Shown: positions 32,544 through 42,077, counted from the first letter of the stretch. The stretch is DNA of 64,000 bases from Bacillus_BD sp050389805 (GCF_050389805.1 NZ_CP130945.1:1488001-1552000), one strand, 5' to 3'. Numbers and translations: made by a program. The notes: generated from the sequence alone by a model not told the origin.

Positions 32544-32735
32544 TTGTTTAATGGCTATTAATCTCTTATAATATAGTAGTTAATCGTAAGTATGGATATG
32601 TTCCAGTAAAATTCAATGGATATCTGACATAAAACTGAAATAAACTTTTTATTGTTTTTACTAAAAGCTCATCAGCTTTATATAGTAAAAAAACCCCCAC
32701 TTTGGTGGCGAATTGCTACCAATTGGGGGATTTTC
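32544..32735 (+). ncRNA. Candidate small RNA, promoter plus terminator without ORF
   Basis: TTGTTT-17-TATAAT (32544-32572) is followed by about 160 bases without an ORF that has a ribosome site, a hairpin AAAGCT-catc-AGCTTT (about 32664), and a strong terminator (CCCCC 32694 / GGGGG 32725, then TTTT). The promoter region is nearly identical to that of the peptide gene at 15951. It may be a degenerate copy of that unit rather than an RNA gene. Confidence 0.4.
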
Positions 32736-32791
32736 TATTATTTATCATTTTTTAGTCGTTTCAATGCAGAAATAGATGATAAAGGAACCAT

Positions 32792-32803
32792 CCAGAAACT
32801 GGG
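32792..32803. repeat. Fragment of the dispersed hairpin repeat
   Basis: CCAGAAACTGGG, matching only the inner stem of the repeat, in the leader region before the MATE gene. Confidence 0.3.
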
Positions 32804-32859
32804 AATTGACTGAATTCTACAGTTTTCGTAACAAATTTAAGTAAAGAAGGGGAAAATGC

Positions 32860-34215
32860 TTGACCACAGAAAATAATAACTATCAAGATCAATCACTTTT
32901 TAGCATCACATGGCCTCTTTTCATTGAAATCTCTCTTCATATGAGTATGGGAATTATTGCTACATTAATTTTAAGTAGTTATTCGGATAATGCCGTAGCG
33001 GGAGTTGGTGTAGCTAATCAAATTACGAATATCTTTATTTTAGTTTTCAACGTTATTGCCATTGGGGCTACCATTCTAATTGGTCAAAATTTAGGTGCTA
33101 ACCAATTGGACCGGGCGAGACAACTTGCTAGATCTGCATTTGGGGTTAATGTTTGGGTTGGGATCGTCATGACGATCATTGTTGTTTCTTTTAGTGGTGG
33201 ATTTTTAAAATTTTACGGACTTATTGGTGAGGTTTATGACTTTGCTTACACCTTTCTTACCATCACAGGATTATCTCTTTTCCTTGAAGCAATCTCTTTA
33301 GCTTTAAGTGCGGTTTTACGGAGCTATGGGCATACTAAAGAAACGATGATTGTTACGGTTATGATGAATGTTATAAGTGTTTTCGGTTTTTTCATTGCCA
33401 TTAAAGGCTGGTTCGGACTCCCCGTTACAGGAGTGGCTGGGGTTGCTTTTTCCATTATCGTTGCAAGAGTCTTCATTATTGTAGCTCTTTTTTATTTTGT
33501 ATATAAAAAGCTCCATATAAGACTGTATATTAAAGATATATTTGTCATCAATAAGTCTGATGTGAAGGGTCTACTCTCAATTGGAGTTCCATCTGCTGGA
33601 GAAAACCTCTCCTACCAATTTTCACAAGTGGTTATTACAGGTTTTATTGCCTTTTTAGGGGATGCATCATTGGCAGCCCGTATGTATATTTTTAATATAT
33701 CCATGCTTTGTTTTCTCTTTTCAATGGCAATTGCCCAAGGAACACAGCTATTAATTGCACGATATATGGGAGCTGGAAATTATGATCGTGCATTAAAGCG
33801 AGGACTTAGAACTTTAAAAATAGCCATGATGGTTTCAACATTATTTTCCCTTGCAGTTGCGTTCATTGGCGAGCCTACATTAACTGTTTTTACAAAAGAT
33901 CCAGCGATCATTGCTGTCGCTCTTCCTGTGCTTTGGGCCATTGTATTCATTGAACCGGGTCGAGCTATGAATATTGTACTCATGGGCTCTTTAAAATCAG
34001 TTGGGGATGTAAGATTTCCTGTTGTGATTGGCATTATCTGCATGTGGGGAGTAGCTGTTCTCTTTAGTTACCTTTTCGGAATCACATTGGGCATGGGACT
34101 ATTAGGAGTATGGCTTGCACAAGGGCTAGATGAATGGATTCGTGGATTTTTTGCATTAAAACGCTGGGTTTCAAAGCGTTGGGCCAGGAAAAAGACTCTG
34201 CAAAAGGTTAGTTGA
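32860..34215 (+). CDS. MATE-family efflux transporter
   Basis: 451 residues, twelve transmembrane segments in two homologous halves (LFSITWPLFIEISL and LLSIGVPSAGENLS start them; IGQNLGANQLDRARQLA and IARYMGAGNYDRALKRG are the paired MATE loops). It exports cationic drugs or metabolites by Na+ or H+ antiport. TTG start with AAGGGGAAAA upstream. Monocistronic. Confidence 0.92.
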   Translation: MTTENNNYQDQSLFSITWPLFIEISLHMSMGIIATLILSSYSDNAVAGVGVANQITNIFILVFNVIAIGATILIGQNLGANQLDRARQLARSAFGVNVWVGIVMTIIVVSFSGGFLKFYGLIGEVYDFAYTFLTITGLSLFLEAISLALSAVLRSYGHTKETMIVTVMMNVISVFGFFIAIKGWFGLPVTGVAGVAFSIIVARVFIIVALFYFVYKKLHIRLYIKDIFVINKSDVKGLLSIGVPSAGENLSYQFSQVVITGFIAFLGDASLAARMYIFNISMLCFLFSMAIAQGTQLLIARYMGAGNYDRALKRGLRTLKIAMMVSTLFSLAVAFIGEPTLTVFTKDPAIIAVALPVLWAIVFIEPGRAMNIVLMGSLKSVGDVRFPVVIGIICMWGVAVLFSYLFGITLGMGLLGVWLAQGLDEWIRGFFALKRWVSKRWARKKTLQKVS

Positions 34216-34307
34216 TCAGGTGGTTCAAAAGGGAGCTGCTTTGGACGATACTCAAAGTTTTTTAAAATGGTAAAAACAATAACGTTTGGTGCCATTTAAA
34301 ATGATCG

Positions 34308-34342
34308 ACACCCAATTTTTAGTCGATTCTAACAATTGGGTG
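34308..34342 (+). terminator. Terminator after the MATE gene
   Basis: ACACCCAATT and AATTGGGTGT arms followed by ATTT. Confidence 0.6.
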
Positions 34343-34447
34343 TATTTCTCTTGTGATAAAATCTTCATTTAATGAGCTTGAGGGTGTATTTTAAAAAAGA
34401 AGAGAAGTGGGTATGGGTGTACCTTCTAACTTTTATCCAATAAGCTG

Positions 34448-35401
34448 TCAGTCTTGCAAACTTTCATTTTCTCCTAGAAATTCTTTCAGTCTTTCTTTAT
34501 TTTGTTCAAAGTCCACTTCCAACACCTCGCCAATCCCTTCATAACGATTATTCTCAAAACTATCATCTTCAGGGATTCGTAATGTGTCGATCTCTCCACC
34601 TTTTTCCGTTAATACATCTTTTCCAATTTTTAAAAGAGTAGAAGGTTCCAAGTTCGTATCCACGTGTGTATGTAAAAGGCCTAATAGTTCAGGAAGTTTC
34701 TTCACACTATTAAAACTCGCCACTTCTTCCGATAATTTCGAGATGACTTCTTGCTGCCGTTGTACCCGTCCGAAGTCACTTAAACGATCCTGACGAAAAC
34801 GAACAAATCCTAATAACTCTTTTCCATGCAGTACTTGTGTTCCTTGTTCGAGCGTCATCCCTATTCCTGCGGTCATTTCATATGGGACTTCCACCTCAAT
34901 TCCATTTGGAGCCAGGAGGTCGACCGCCTTCTCGAAACCCTGGAAATCAATTGTTGCATAATAATGAATATCTAGTCCGAAATTTTCTTTGATCGTTTCT
35001 CTTAGTAAATCTGGACCTCCCAATGAATAGGCAGCATTTAATTTTTGTTTACGATGATCTGGTATCGATACATACATATCGCGCATGAGTGAAATCAGCT
35101 TTATTTTGTGAGTTTGCGGGTTATAATGGGCAACCATAATGGTATCCGTTCTCGCTTGTTCTTCGCCGCGTGAATCACTTCCTAATAGAAGGACATTAAA
35201 CGGATCTGTTTTATGGTTAGTTTTCTCTCCTTGAAACGATTGATTGGCTTCTACTTTTTTTAGCGGTTGGTTTAGTGCTTGTATTGTAGTTCCAATGTAA
35301 TCAATCACTTGAACAAGTCCAACCATGAAGATTCCGATGAAAAAGAGTGCTCCAAAAATTCTTCCCCATCGAACTTTAACTTTCTTTTTCGACCGTGCCA
35401 A
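34448..35401 (-). CDS. LytR-CpsA-Psr (LCP) family protein
   Basis: 317 residues. N-terminal membrane anchor (about 13-35), then the LCP domain: NVLLLGSDSR, ARTDTIMVAHYN, SLMRDMYVSIP, KLNAAYSLGG and GFVRFRQDRLSDFGRVQRQQ with the conserved Arg/Asp set. LCP enzymes attach teichoic acid or other glycopolymers to peptidoglycan outside the cell. TTG start with AGGTGGTG upstream; MARSKKKVKVRWGR is a typical basic cytoplasmic tail. Confidence 0.92.
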   Translation of the reverse strand: MARSKKKVKVRWGRIFGALFFIGIFMVGLVQVIDYIGTTIQALNQPLKKVEANQSFQGEKTNHKTDPFNVLLLGSDSRGEEQARTDTIMVAHYNPQTHKIKLISLMRDMYVSIPDHRKQKLNAAYSLGGPDLLRETIKENFGLDIHYYATIDFQGFEKAVDLLAPNGIEVEVPYEMTAGIGMTLEQGTQVLHGKELLGFVRFRQDRLSDFGRVQRQQEVISKLSEEVASFNSVKKLPELLGLLHTHVDTNLEPSTLLKIGKDVLTEKGGEIDTLRIPEDDSFENNRYEGIGEVLEVDFEQNKERLKEFLGENESLQD

Positions 35402-35985
35402 TTTCGCACCACCTAATCTATATAATGAATACTTTGTAACTCGATTTATGATCTAACCTGCTTAGTTAGGTAAGCAAAATATAATGAGATTTGACTAGTT
35501 TAAAATCTATTGAAAGATCATTATTCCATATTTAGATTTCAACTTATCGCCATTATGATTACATTTTTTCAAAATTTTGGTTACATTGCATTTCAAGGAA
35601 GTGGAATGAAATGGTCCATACATCTCAACGAAAAAGGTTTAATGGATTCCATAAATTCTTTGAGACTTTGGGAGCAGGTGCGATAAAAGTTTAAATAAAG
35701 TGAATGAGAATGGGTATATAAGATCACTAGGATAGTTACGTTTAGGACATATTCTTAAAAGAACCTGTATATAGTTAATGTAAACAAATGGAATGGGCGA
35801 GGGAGTTTGCCAAAATTATCGAGACACTCATGACTTCTACTAGAAAAGGAACATTATTTCTGGTAGAAGTCTGTTTTTTTTAGAATAACTTTTTAAATGG
35901 CTTGGGGTGGTTATCGGGAATAATTAAGTGCATTTCCTTTCTGCTAAAGAGAAAGGGAAGCTATCTTCATTCAGGAGGATTTGTT
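35402..35985. other. Intergenic stretch with one terminator and a tiny ORF
   Basis: It holds a 26-codon ORF at 35606-35686 (AAGGAAGTGG before the ATG, starting MKWSIHLNEKG) of doubtful status, and a terminator hairpin at 35832-35880 with no obvious gene upstream. Something short may be transcribed here; nothing else was recognised. Confidence 0.4.
35832..35880 (+). terminator. Orphan terminator upstream of the TerC-like gene
   Basis: GACTTCTACTAGAAA and TTTCTGGTAGAAGTC arms, then TG and eight T. Confidence 0.75.
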
Positions 35986-36660
35986 TTGACTGATATTTTA
36001 AAGATTTTTTTCATGAACTTCATTAACGATCTTGATAACCTTCTAATTATTACTACGGTCATTCGCAAATATGGTTATACGGTAAAAACATTATTTATTT
36101 ATATTGTGGTCTGTCTTACCTTAAGTCGAACACTTTATGTACTGGTGATTCATTCGTTAGTGGATTTTCCAAGTTTACGCTTCGTTACAGGAATGATCAT
36201 CCTAAGTTTGGCCGTTCGGTTAGCATGGTCCATTGAAAAGGACAAAAGAGTCAAAATCATTCCAAACATATCGATTTTTCAAATGATGTTGATTGTAATG
36301 GCTACTGATTTTTCGATTTGTTTGGATAGTGTCATCATAACTTCAGAGCTATCATCAAATCCTTCTTTTATAGCGATAGGAATTGGTTTAAGTGTTTCAA
36401 CCCTTTTTATTCTATATAGATCGTTCACAGATTTGTTAGGAAACACCTCATGGATACAAGTTATAGCCAGCGGATTAATAGCACATATGGCTATTTTAAG
36501 CATTGTTAAAGATCCGATCACCAAAACTCCACTTGTATTTATTGAAAAATACTTAGAAATACATATGAATAATTGGATAAACGTTTTTGCGTTAGACGTG
36601 GCAATCATCATCATGATTATGGGGGTATTAAGAAGGATGCAAAACCGATCATCTTTATAA
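35986..36660 (+). CDS. TerC/YjbE-like integral membrane protein
   Basis: 224 residues from the TTG at 35986 (AGGAGG seven bases upstream; an upstream in-frame start at 35902 is not supported). Seven transmembrane segments. Acidic motifs FINDLDNLLIIT in the first and MATDFSICLDSVIITSE in the middle helix match the TerC family, linked to Mn(II) or other metal export during protein secretion. Sequence is divergent from the usual TerC. Confidence 0.8.
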   Translation: MTDILKIFFMNFINDLDNLLIITTVIRKYGYTVKTLFIYIVVCLTLSRTLYVLVIHSLVDFPSLRFVTGMIILSLAVRLAWSIEKDKRVKIIPNISIFQMMLIVMATDFSICLDSVIITSELSSNPSFIAIGIGLSVSTLFILYRSFTDLLGNTSWIQVIASGLIAHMAILSIVKDPITKTPLVFIEKYLEIHMNNWINVFALDVAIIIMIMGVLRRMQNRSSL

Positions 36661-36814
36661 TTGAAAAAGTACTTCTGAAAATATAGGATATTAGTCTTTA
36701 AAGCAGGTATTTATAAAAAGCTTGTATGGATAGGATAACTCTATTAACTTTGAACAAACTAAATTTATTAACTACTTAATTGGGTTTGTCTTATAAAAGG
36801 AGTTGGAATACAAG

Positions 36815-37618
36815 TTGAGAAAGAGGCTACCTATTGCGTTTCTGTCTGTCATGATGCTTTGCTTCACTATCTTTGTAAATCCGATTTATGCCAAAAATGG
36901 AGATACAACGATAAGTAAAGCGGCAGTTAATCAAAATGATTCTGGAATCGTGACCATTTACCTGATACGTCATGGTCAAACCATTTTGAATCTTCATGAC
37001 CGTGCCCAAGGGTGGGCGGATGGACCACTCACATCTTCTGGTGAAGAGTTAATTAAAAGAGTAGGAAGAGGGTTAACAGATGTATTGTTTGTTGGAGCTT
37101 ATTCGAGTGATAGTGGGAGAGCGAGACAAACAGCAAAATTGATTTTAGGCGAAAATCAAACGAACGCAAAGGATTTGCACCTTATTGAAAACCAAGGGAT
37201 ACGTGAGGTCTATTTCGGGAAATTTGAAGGAGAGAAAATGGGCGTACTTTGGAAGTTGGCGGCAAATCATTTAGAACTAAGAAATGAACGGGAATTTTTC
37301 ACAAGAGTCGATCATCCCTATAAAGAGTTAATTAAAATTCTTTCAGAATTGGATGAATCAGGTGAGGCGGAGAGTTATCAGGAATTAACAGACCGTACCT
37401 TTAAAGGATTTAACGAAATTGCGGAACAGGTCTATAAAAATGGCGGTGGCGATATTTTGGTGGTTTCCCATGGGATTACCATTAACGCTATTCTTGAAAA
37501 AATAGATGAGAGTAAAGTGCCAAAGGAAATTTGTAAAAACGGCAGTGTGTCAAAGCTTGAATTTGATGGGAAGGATTGGAAAGTAAAAGAAGTCAATGAA
37601 ATGAAATATGCACAATAA
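36815..37618 (+). CDS. Secreted histidine phosphatase family protein
   Basis: 267 residues. A signal peptide (RKRLPIAFLSVMMLCFTIF, cleavage after PIYA) is followed by a phosphoglycerate-mutase-like fold: LIRHGQTILN with catalytic His, the R-x-x-T-A motif SGRARQTA, and VVSHGITIN with the second His. Extracytoplasmic location is unusual for this superfamily. Substrate unknown. TTG at 36815 is used since AAAGGAG would overlap the alternative TTG at 36803. Confidence 0.87.
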   Translation: MRKRLPIAFLSVMMLCFTIFVNPIYAKNGDTTISKAAVNQNDSGIVTIYLIRHGQTILNLHDRAQGWADGPLTSSGEELIKRVGRGLTDVLFVGAYSSDSGRARQTAKLILGENQTNAKDLHLIENQGIREVYFGKFEGEKMGVLWKLAANHLELRNEREFFTRVDHPYKELIKILSELDESGEAESYQELTDRTFKGFNEIAEQVYKNGGGDILVVSHGITINAILEKIDESKVPKEICKNGSVSKLEFDGKDWKVKEVNEMKYAQ

Positions 37619-37622
37619 CTGA

Positions 37623-37653
37623 CCCTTGCGCGTGATTTGCGCAGGGGTTTTTT
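37623..37653 (+). terminator. Terminator after the phosphatase gene
   Basis: CCCTTGCGC-gtgattt-GCGCAGGGG followed by six T. Confidence 0.85.
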
Positions 37654-37716
37654 GACAGCTTGACTGTTTTGGAAAAATATCCTCAAAAAATAATTCAAGG
37701 ATAAGGGCTAAAAAGG

Positions 37717-38704
37717 TTATGGAAAAAAGACTGGGCGTGAATTTTTTTTAAGTGTTTCGATCAGATGCTGTGCATGCCAAATTGCCGGGATATGATATTT
37801 ATAATTTATTGCAGTTTCAATAAAACTTAGTTCGGGAAAATGTATTCCTTCATTCCAATTACGGAGTGAAGTTTCTAATAAGGAATAATTTTGGACCCAG
37901 GCTTGTCTGCATTCTGTTGTTAATGAACCCGTTTGACTCCATTCATCGATTATCGTAAATAAAAAAAGAATATCATCATTTATTTTATTCAATGTTTTTA
38001 ACCGCATTTCACCATTGTGGAGTTGAAATTGGCTTTTGTGTGCAAAATGGGTTAAATTTCAAACTTAATTTTGCTTTTTGGATTTGTTTTTCTGATTCCA
38101 GTAACTTTTGATGGATGTGATTAAATTGTTGATGGATTTCGTTTGGTTGAGATGCTCCTATATTAACCCAAGCAGACAAGGATTTAAGGCTGTCCGCAAA
38201 CTGAAGGGGTAATGGGTCAATGTATTGAATAGCCCTTTTTGTAAAATTGGGTGGATATACATATTGCAAAATAAGGGCTACTCCTACGCTAATAAGCGAA
38301 TCTCGAATTCCATCAAATCCATAACCGTGTAATTTATGTTCAAATTCAAGTACAAGTAAGACACTGAGGGCAATTTGATGAAGGGTGGTTCCGTTGGCTC
38401 TTAAGAAAAATGGAATAATCAGACTGACTAACATAACAACCGCTATAGATAAGCCGTTGGCATGTAAAGAAGATGCTAGAAAATATACAGATACACCTCC
38501 GATGATTGTTCCTAAAATTCTAGCTATACCAAATCTAATGCTTTTAAAAAGAGTGGCCTGTAAACGAAGAATAAGTGATATAGGACCTAAATATGGATAT
38601 TTGGAGCCGAACAAAATGGACAATTCCTATGAAATGGCTGAACCGATCACCATTTTAAGGATGAGGATCCATTTCTCTAGCCCAGTTAGCTTTATTTTAT
38701 TCAC
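37717..38704 (-). pseudogene. FUSC/aromatic acid exporter family gene, nonsense and frameshift
   Basis: One gene in pieces. GTG at 38704 with GGGGG upstream opens NKIKLTGLEKWILILKMVIG, followed by an in-frame TAG just before ELSILFGSKYPYLGPISLIL. The main part (four to five membrane segments) runs to LKFNPF, where one extra T in a TTTT run near 38044-38047 shifts the frame; the continuation AHKSQFQLHNGEMRLKTLNKIND reads on to 37717. Resembles YqjA/ArAE-type efflux proteins of about 325 residues. Two separate lesions argue for a real pseudogene. Confidence 0.75.
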
Positions 38705-38842
38705 CTTAATCCCCCTGCTGAAAAATCATGCTCCCTTAGTTTGCTTTTGGTTATGTTTATTTATACTTACGTTAGATTGAAGTTGGCTATCAGGAAAGGC
38801 AACTTTGAAAAGAATGATGGTACACATGTCATAAAGACTTTC

Positions 38843-38878
38843 AATAAAAAAAAGCCGAACGCTAATGGTATCGGCTTT
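38843..38878 (-). terminator. Terminator of the minus-strand YjcZ gene
   Basis: AAAGCCGA/TCGGCTTT arms with a T8 run on the minus strand. Confidence 0.8.
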
Positions 38879-38925
38879 GATTTTATTCTGGTGAAGCTAA
38901 TTTATACAAAATGGTGATTTATCGA

Positions 38926-39033
38926 TTAATAGAAACCTCCGCCCCAATAACTAGCACCAATGATGATTAAAAGAATAAATAATACGATTAATAAGGCGAA
39001 ACCTCCGCCACCGAAACCAACTGCTCCAGACAT
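38926..39033 (-). CDS. YjcZ-family sporulation mini-protein
   Basis: 35 residues: MSGAVGFGGGG, hydrophobic FALLIVLFILLIIIGA, then SYWGGGFY. Nearly the same helix as the two copies at 19892 and 20023. AAGGAGGTGA precedes the ATG. Confidence 0.88.
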   Translation of the reverse strand: MSGAVGFGGGGFALLIVLFILLIIIGASYWGGGFY

Positions 39034-39421
39034 AAAATCACCTCCTTCAGAATTAGGAGGATATAAGTATGGGTCCATACATACTATGTGCTAACAAGGT
39101 AATTGACACTGATTTTTTATATGTTTAGAAATTTAAATAAGTTGGTATTCATATTTGAAGATAAGGTTAAATAAAAGGAATCAAAAAGCTTAATCATGCA
39201 GAGTGGTTTTTACGATTAACACTTGAACAGCGATTCATTGGATATCGTTCATTTTCTGCTAAGTGAATAATAAAATAGAGAGTAAATCCTTTAATATTTT
39301 TAATGGTTTTCTAAGTTTTCCAACAAAAGGTAAATTTTCTTTAAATTATTAGAATTATCTTTATAATATAGGGTGGGAGTGTATTTCAATTTCACAAAAA
39401 AGAGATGGGGGAAATGAATCA
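39034..39421. other. Intergenic stretch
   Basis: AT-rich; a TATAAT at 39362-39367 about 55 bases before the YiaAB gene is the only promoter-like element seen. No ORF or RNA recognised. Confidence 0.4.
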
Positions 39422-39892
39422 ATGTCTAATGATCAAGAGGTTTTGTTTGAGAATGGAACACCAAATGAGCCAAAGCCGAAAGTGGAAAGAAAAGAAGGGG
39501 AACCCACTTCAGCTTTTAAAGGGGCATCTTGGGGAGCCCTGATTGTAGGGGTTGGAGCTTATTTAATCGGATTGTTTAACGCAACCATGGAACTGAATGA
39601 AAAAGGGTATTATTTTGCTATTTTAGTATTTGGACTTTATGCAGCGGTTTCTTTACAAAAAGCAGTACGAGATAAGGAAGAAGGAGTCCCGGTTACGGGG
39701 ATTTATTATGGGATCAGCTGGTTAGCCCTTATTATTTCAATTGCATTAATGGGTATTGGTTTATACAACGCAGGCAGTATTGTTCTAAGTGAAAAAGGAT
39801 TTTACGGGATGTCCTATGTGCTAAGTATCTTTGCAGCAATCACCGTTCAGAAAAATATTCGAGATACAAAGAGGGCAAGAGAAATCGATTGA
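39422..39892 (+). CDS. YiaA/YiaB-type inner membrane protein
   Basis: 156 residues. A hydrophilic acidic start is followed by two copies of a two-helix unit: ASWGALIVGVGAYLIGLFNA...EKGYYFAILVFGLYAAVSLQKAVRD and ISWLALIISIALMGIGLYNA...EKGFYGMSYVLSIFAAITVQKNIRD. This duplicated pattern is the yiaA/B two-helix domain, function unknown. GGGGG lies before the ATG. Confidence 0.9.
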   Translation: MSNDQEVLFENGTPNEPKPKVERKEGEPTSAFKGASWGALIVGVGAYLIGLFNATMELNEKGYYFAILVFGLYAAVSLQKAVRDKEEGVPVTGIYYGISWLALIISIALMGIGLYNAGSIVLSEKGFYGMSYVLSIFAAITVQKNIRDTKRAREID

Positions 39893-39927
39893 TAATGGGG
39901 TAGGCTTACTGGGTGATTAAAAATGGG

Positions 39928-39960
39928 GGAGGTTCTTAAAGTCTGGGAACCTCCTTATTT
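39928..39960 (+). terminator. Terminator after the YiaAB gene
   Basis: GGAGGTTC and GAACCTCC arms, then TTATTT. Confidence 0.7.
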
Positions 39961-40144
39961 GTATGCACTTTCTTTCATTTACAAAAAAAGGAAAGTGAAC
40001 TTTTGGTCTCTTTTAAAATATGGTCTAGATGTTATTTTGATTTTACATCATAAAGCTTTGTTTTCGTAACTAGGACAGAGGCTGTCACTCGGACTTGTGT
40101 GATGAATTTGAAATGATGTTACTTCTGTTCTAATAAGGGTGATT

Positions 40145-40190
40145 GGTGATGGGGATATTCCAGTTTCTGGAAGGTGCCTGTCACCTTTTT
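40145..40190 (+). repeat. Full copy of the dispersed hairpin repeat
   Basis: GGTGA...TTCCA-gtttc-TGGAA...TCACC with T5. It lies in the 438-base gap before the YitT gene; the rest of that gap holds only a promoter. Confidence 0.65.
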
Positions 40191-40251
40191 GTTTGTAGAA
40201 AAGAGTGAAAAATGGGGTGAAACACTTAGAACTGTCCCCGTGTTTTCAATA

Positions 40252-40280
40252 TTGATTTTATGGGGAAATAACTATATGAT
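40252..40280 (+). promoter_or_regulatory. SigA-type promoter of the YitT gene
   Basis: TTGATT, 17-base spacer, TATGAT, 50 bases before the ATG. Confidence 0.55.
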
Positions 40281-40330
40281 TCAAGTGGTTGAGGTTTACG
40301 TTGTGCTTATAGAGAGAAAGGGATAGTTAT

Positions 40331-41170
40331 ATGAAAAAAACATTTTTTGAAATCTTAGCGGTTATTATCGGTTCTTTTCTTTTTGCGATGTCGGTTAATG
40401 TATTTATTATTCCGAATGAATTAGGTGAGGGTGGAGTTACGGGAATTACGATCATCCTTTATTATTTATTTGGATGGTCTCCCAGTATCACCAGTTTCGT
40501 CTTAAATGGCATGTTAATTCTAGTAGGGTATAAGTTTTTAAATAAAACGACGACCATTTATACGATTATTTGTGTGATTAGTTTATCCATTGCCTTGGAT
40601 TTGACAAAAGGATGGACGATTCAATCAGATGAACTTATTTTAAATAGTATTTTTGCCGGGGTTCTTACAGGCATTGGCTTAGGAATGATTTTACGCGCAG
40701 GAGGAACGAGTGCAGGGACGACGATATTAGCCAAAATAACTCATAAATATTTACGTTGGAATGTTAGCTATGGATTGCTATTTTTTGATTTGTTGGTCGT
40801 AATGGCTTCTTGGTTTATCATTGGAACAGAGGGAACCATGTTAACCGTTTTAATGTTATACATCGCTACGAAAGTGATGGATTATATGATAGAGGGTTTA
40901 TCTTCTAAACGAGCGATCACGATTGTATCGAATAATTATCAGGGTATCGCCGAGAAAGTGAATGAAGAAATGTATCGGGGGGTAACGGTTCTAACCGGTT
41001 ACGGTTACTATACGAAACAGAAAAAGGATATTTTATACATCATTGTCAGTAAACAAGAAATTACCCGACTCAGAAAAATTATATTAGAAGTGGATCCCAA
41101 GGCATTCATTACCGTTCAAGATGTGCGGAATGTATTTGGGGAAGGGTTTTTAGGGATATCGGATAATTAA
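40331..41170 (+). CDS. YitT-family membrane protein (DUF2179)
   Basis: 279 residues. Five to six transmembrane segments with NVFIIPNELGEGGVTGI and LRAGGTSAGTTILAK. A C-terminal soluble DUF2179 domain follows (about 200-275: VNEEMYRGVTVLTGYGYY, ILYIIVSKQEI, DPKAFITVQDVRNVFGEGF). Members are common in Bacilli; transport role presumed. AGAAAGGGAT precedes the start. Confidence 0.92.
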   Translation: MKKTFFEILAVIIGSFLFAMSVNVFIIPNELGEGGVTGITIILYYLFGWSPSITSFVLNGMLILVGYKFLNKTTTIYTIICVISLSIALDLTKGWTIQSDELILNSIFAGVLTGIGLGMILRAGGTSAGTTILAKITHKYLRWNVSYGLLFFDLLVVMASWFIIGTEGTMLTVLMLYIATKVMDYMIEGLSSKRAITIVSNNYQGIAEKVNEEMYRGVTVLTGYGYYTKQKKDILYIIVSKQEITRLRKIILEVDPKAFITVQDVRNVFGEGFLGISDN

Positions 41171-41230
41171 AGATGGACTTATAGCAATTAGATTCTCAAC
41201 TTAGGGTTCTTGAAATAAAAAGAAATGCAA

Positions 41231-41272
41231 AAAAGGAAAACCTATTAATTTTATGGGTTTTCCTTTTTTATA
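41231..41272 (+). terminator. Terminator after the YitT gene
   Basis: AAAAGGAAAACC and GGTTTTCCTTTT arms, ending in six T. Confidence 0.85.
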
Positions 41273-41291
41273 TGGAAAGAAGAGATTAATA

Positions 41292-41873
41292 CTAGTGAAG
41301 AGAGTTTTTTACTTCTATAAATATATGATTTAGATTTTGTCTCGCTTCAAGAATCATGTTGTTGTATAGATTTAAAATTGATTGCCCGTAAGTTGTCCCA
41401 GGGACTGCCCACTTTCCGTTTAGATCTACCCATTTGCTTGCAGACCCTCTAGTGACGAGATGAAAACGTGGATCCATCAATGGATATCGATCAGGTAAAG
41501 AATTTGTTGTGGCATAAGCAAATAAGTGTTGAATTTGGGCAAGCACCCCATCCCTTGGTGATTGAAAGACTGCGCCCGGCTGATCGGGTCCTGTTGTCCC
41601 TATACCTGAAAAGTTATTTTGTTCAGGATTCACCACTCCTGTAAAGCGAAGATAATTGGTTTCATGCATCGCTTGGGCAAAGGCGACATCTCCTCGAATT
41701 CCGTAATATTCCCCGAAGATTAAATAATATATGCCTAACTCCAATGCGTTAGGATTAATCCTTTTAATAAACTGGTCCATCTGCTCTGGCGAGAGATAAG
41801 TTGGACCTAGGATGGAATATCCAGCAGCTGGACCTCCTTGATTAAAGTTGTTGCTACTATTTTCGGGAACCAT
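41292..41873 (-). CDS. Glucosaminidase domain protein (glycoside hydrolase 73-like)
   Basis: 193 residues without a signal peptide. YLIFGEYYGIRGDVAFAQAMHETNYLRF contains the catalytic-type Glu of the LytG/GH73 fold; FSGIGTTGPDQPGAVFQSPRDGVLAQIQHLFAYA and KWAVPGTTYGQSIL follow the same family. It likely cleaves peptidoglycan glycan chains. Lack of an export signal may point to a role in the mother cell or spore (inference). GGAGG precedes the ATG. Confidence 0.82.
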   Translation of the reverse strand: MVPENSSNNFNQGGPAAGYSILGPTYLSPEQMDQFIKRINPNALELGIYYLIFGEYYGIRGDVAFAQAMHETNYLRFTGVVNPEQNNFSGIGTTGPDQPGAVFQSPRDGVLAQIQHLFAYATTNSLPDRYPLMDPRFHLVTRGSASKWVDLNGKWAVPGTTYGQSILNLYNNMILEARQNLNHIFIEVKNSLH

Positions 41874-41992
41874 CTCATTCCTCCAAATTTAAGAATTTAT
41901 CTCTTTATCGATATGGTATTCATATGAATTTGTATAGGTCTAAATGTTAATTCTCATTCGTTTAGAAGAAAAAAAGAACCGTTTTTCCATTT

Positions 41993-42032
41993 TTAAGGTT
42001 GAGTTAAGGTTCACCCCATTTAGAGTTAAGGT
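41993..42032 (+). promoter_or_regulatory. Three phased TTAAGGT direct repeats, OmpR-type operator
   Basis: TTAAGGT at 41993, 42004 and 42026, i.e. 11 and 22 bases apart, all on one face of the helix. The last lies next to a weak promoter (TAGAAT at 42041). Typical of an OmpR-family activator site; the regulator encoded at 44504 is the natural candidate. Confidence 0.6.
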
Positions 42033-42077
42033 AGAACGTTTAGAATAGGGGGAACGAACGATACTGGAGGAGAAATG

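Noticed and set aside
32694..32735. Riboswitch for the MATE gene
   Set aside because: A single terminator hairpin with no conserved aptamer visible; the MATE start is a further 125 bases away.
35606..35686. 26-codon ORF with ribosome-like site
   Set aside because: Too short, no neighbours or conservation evidence; recorded only in the intergenic note.
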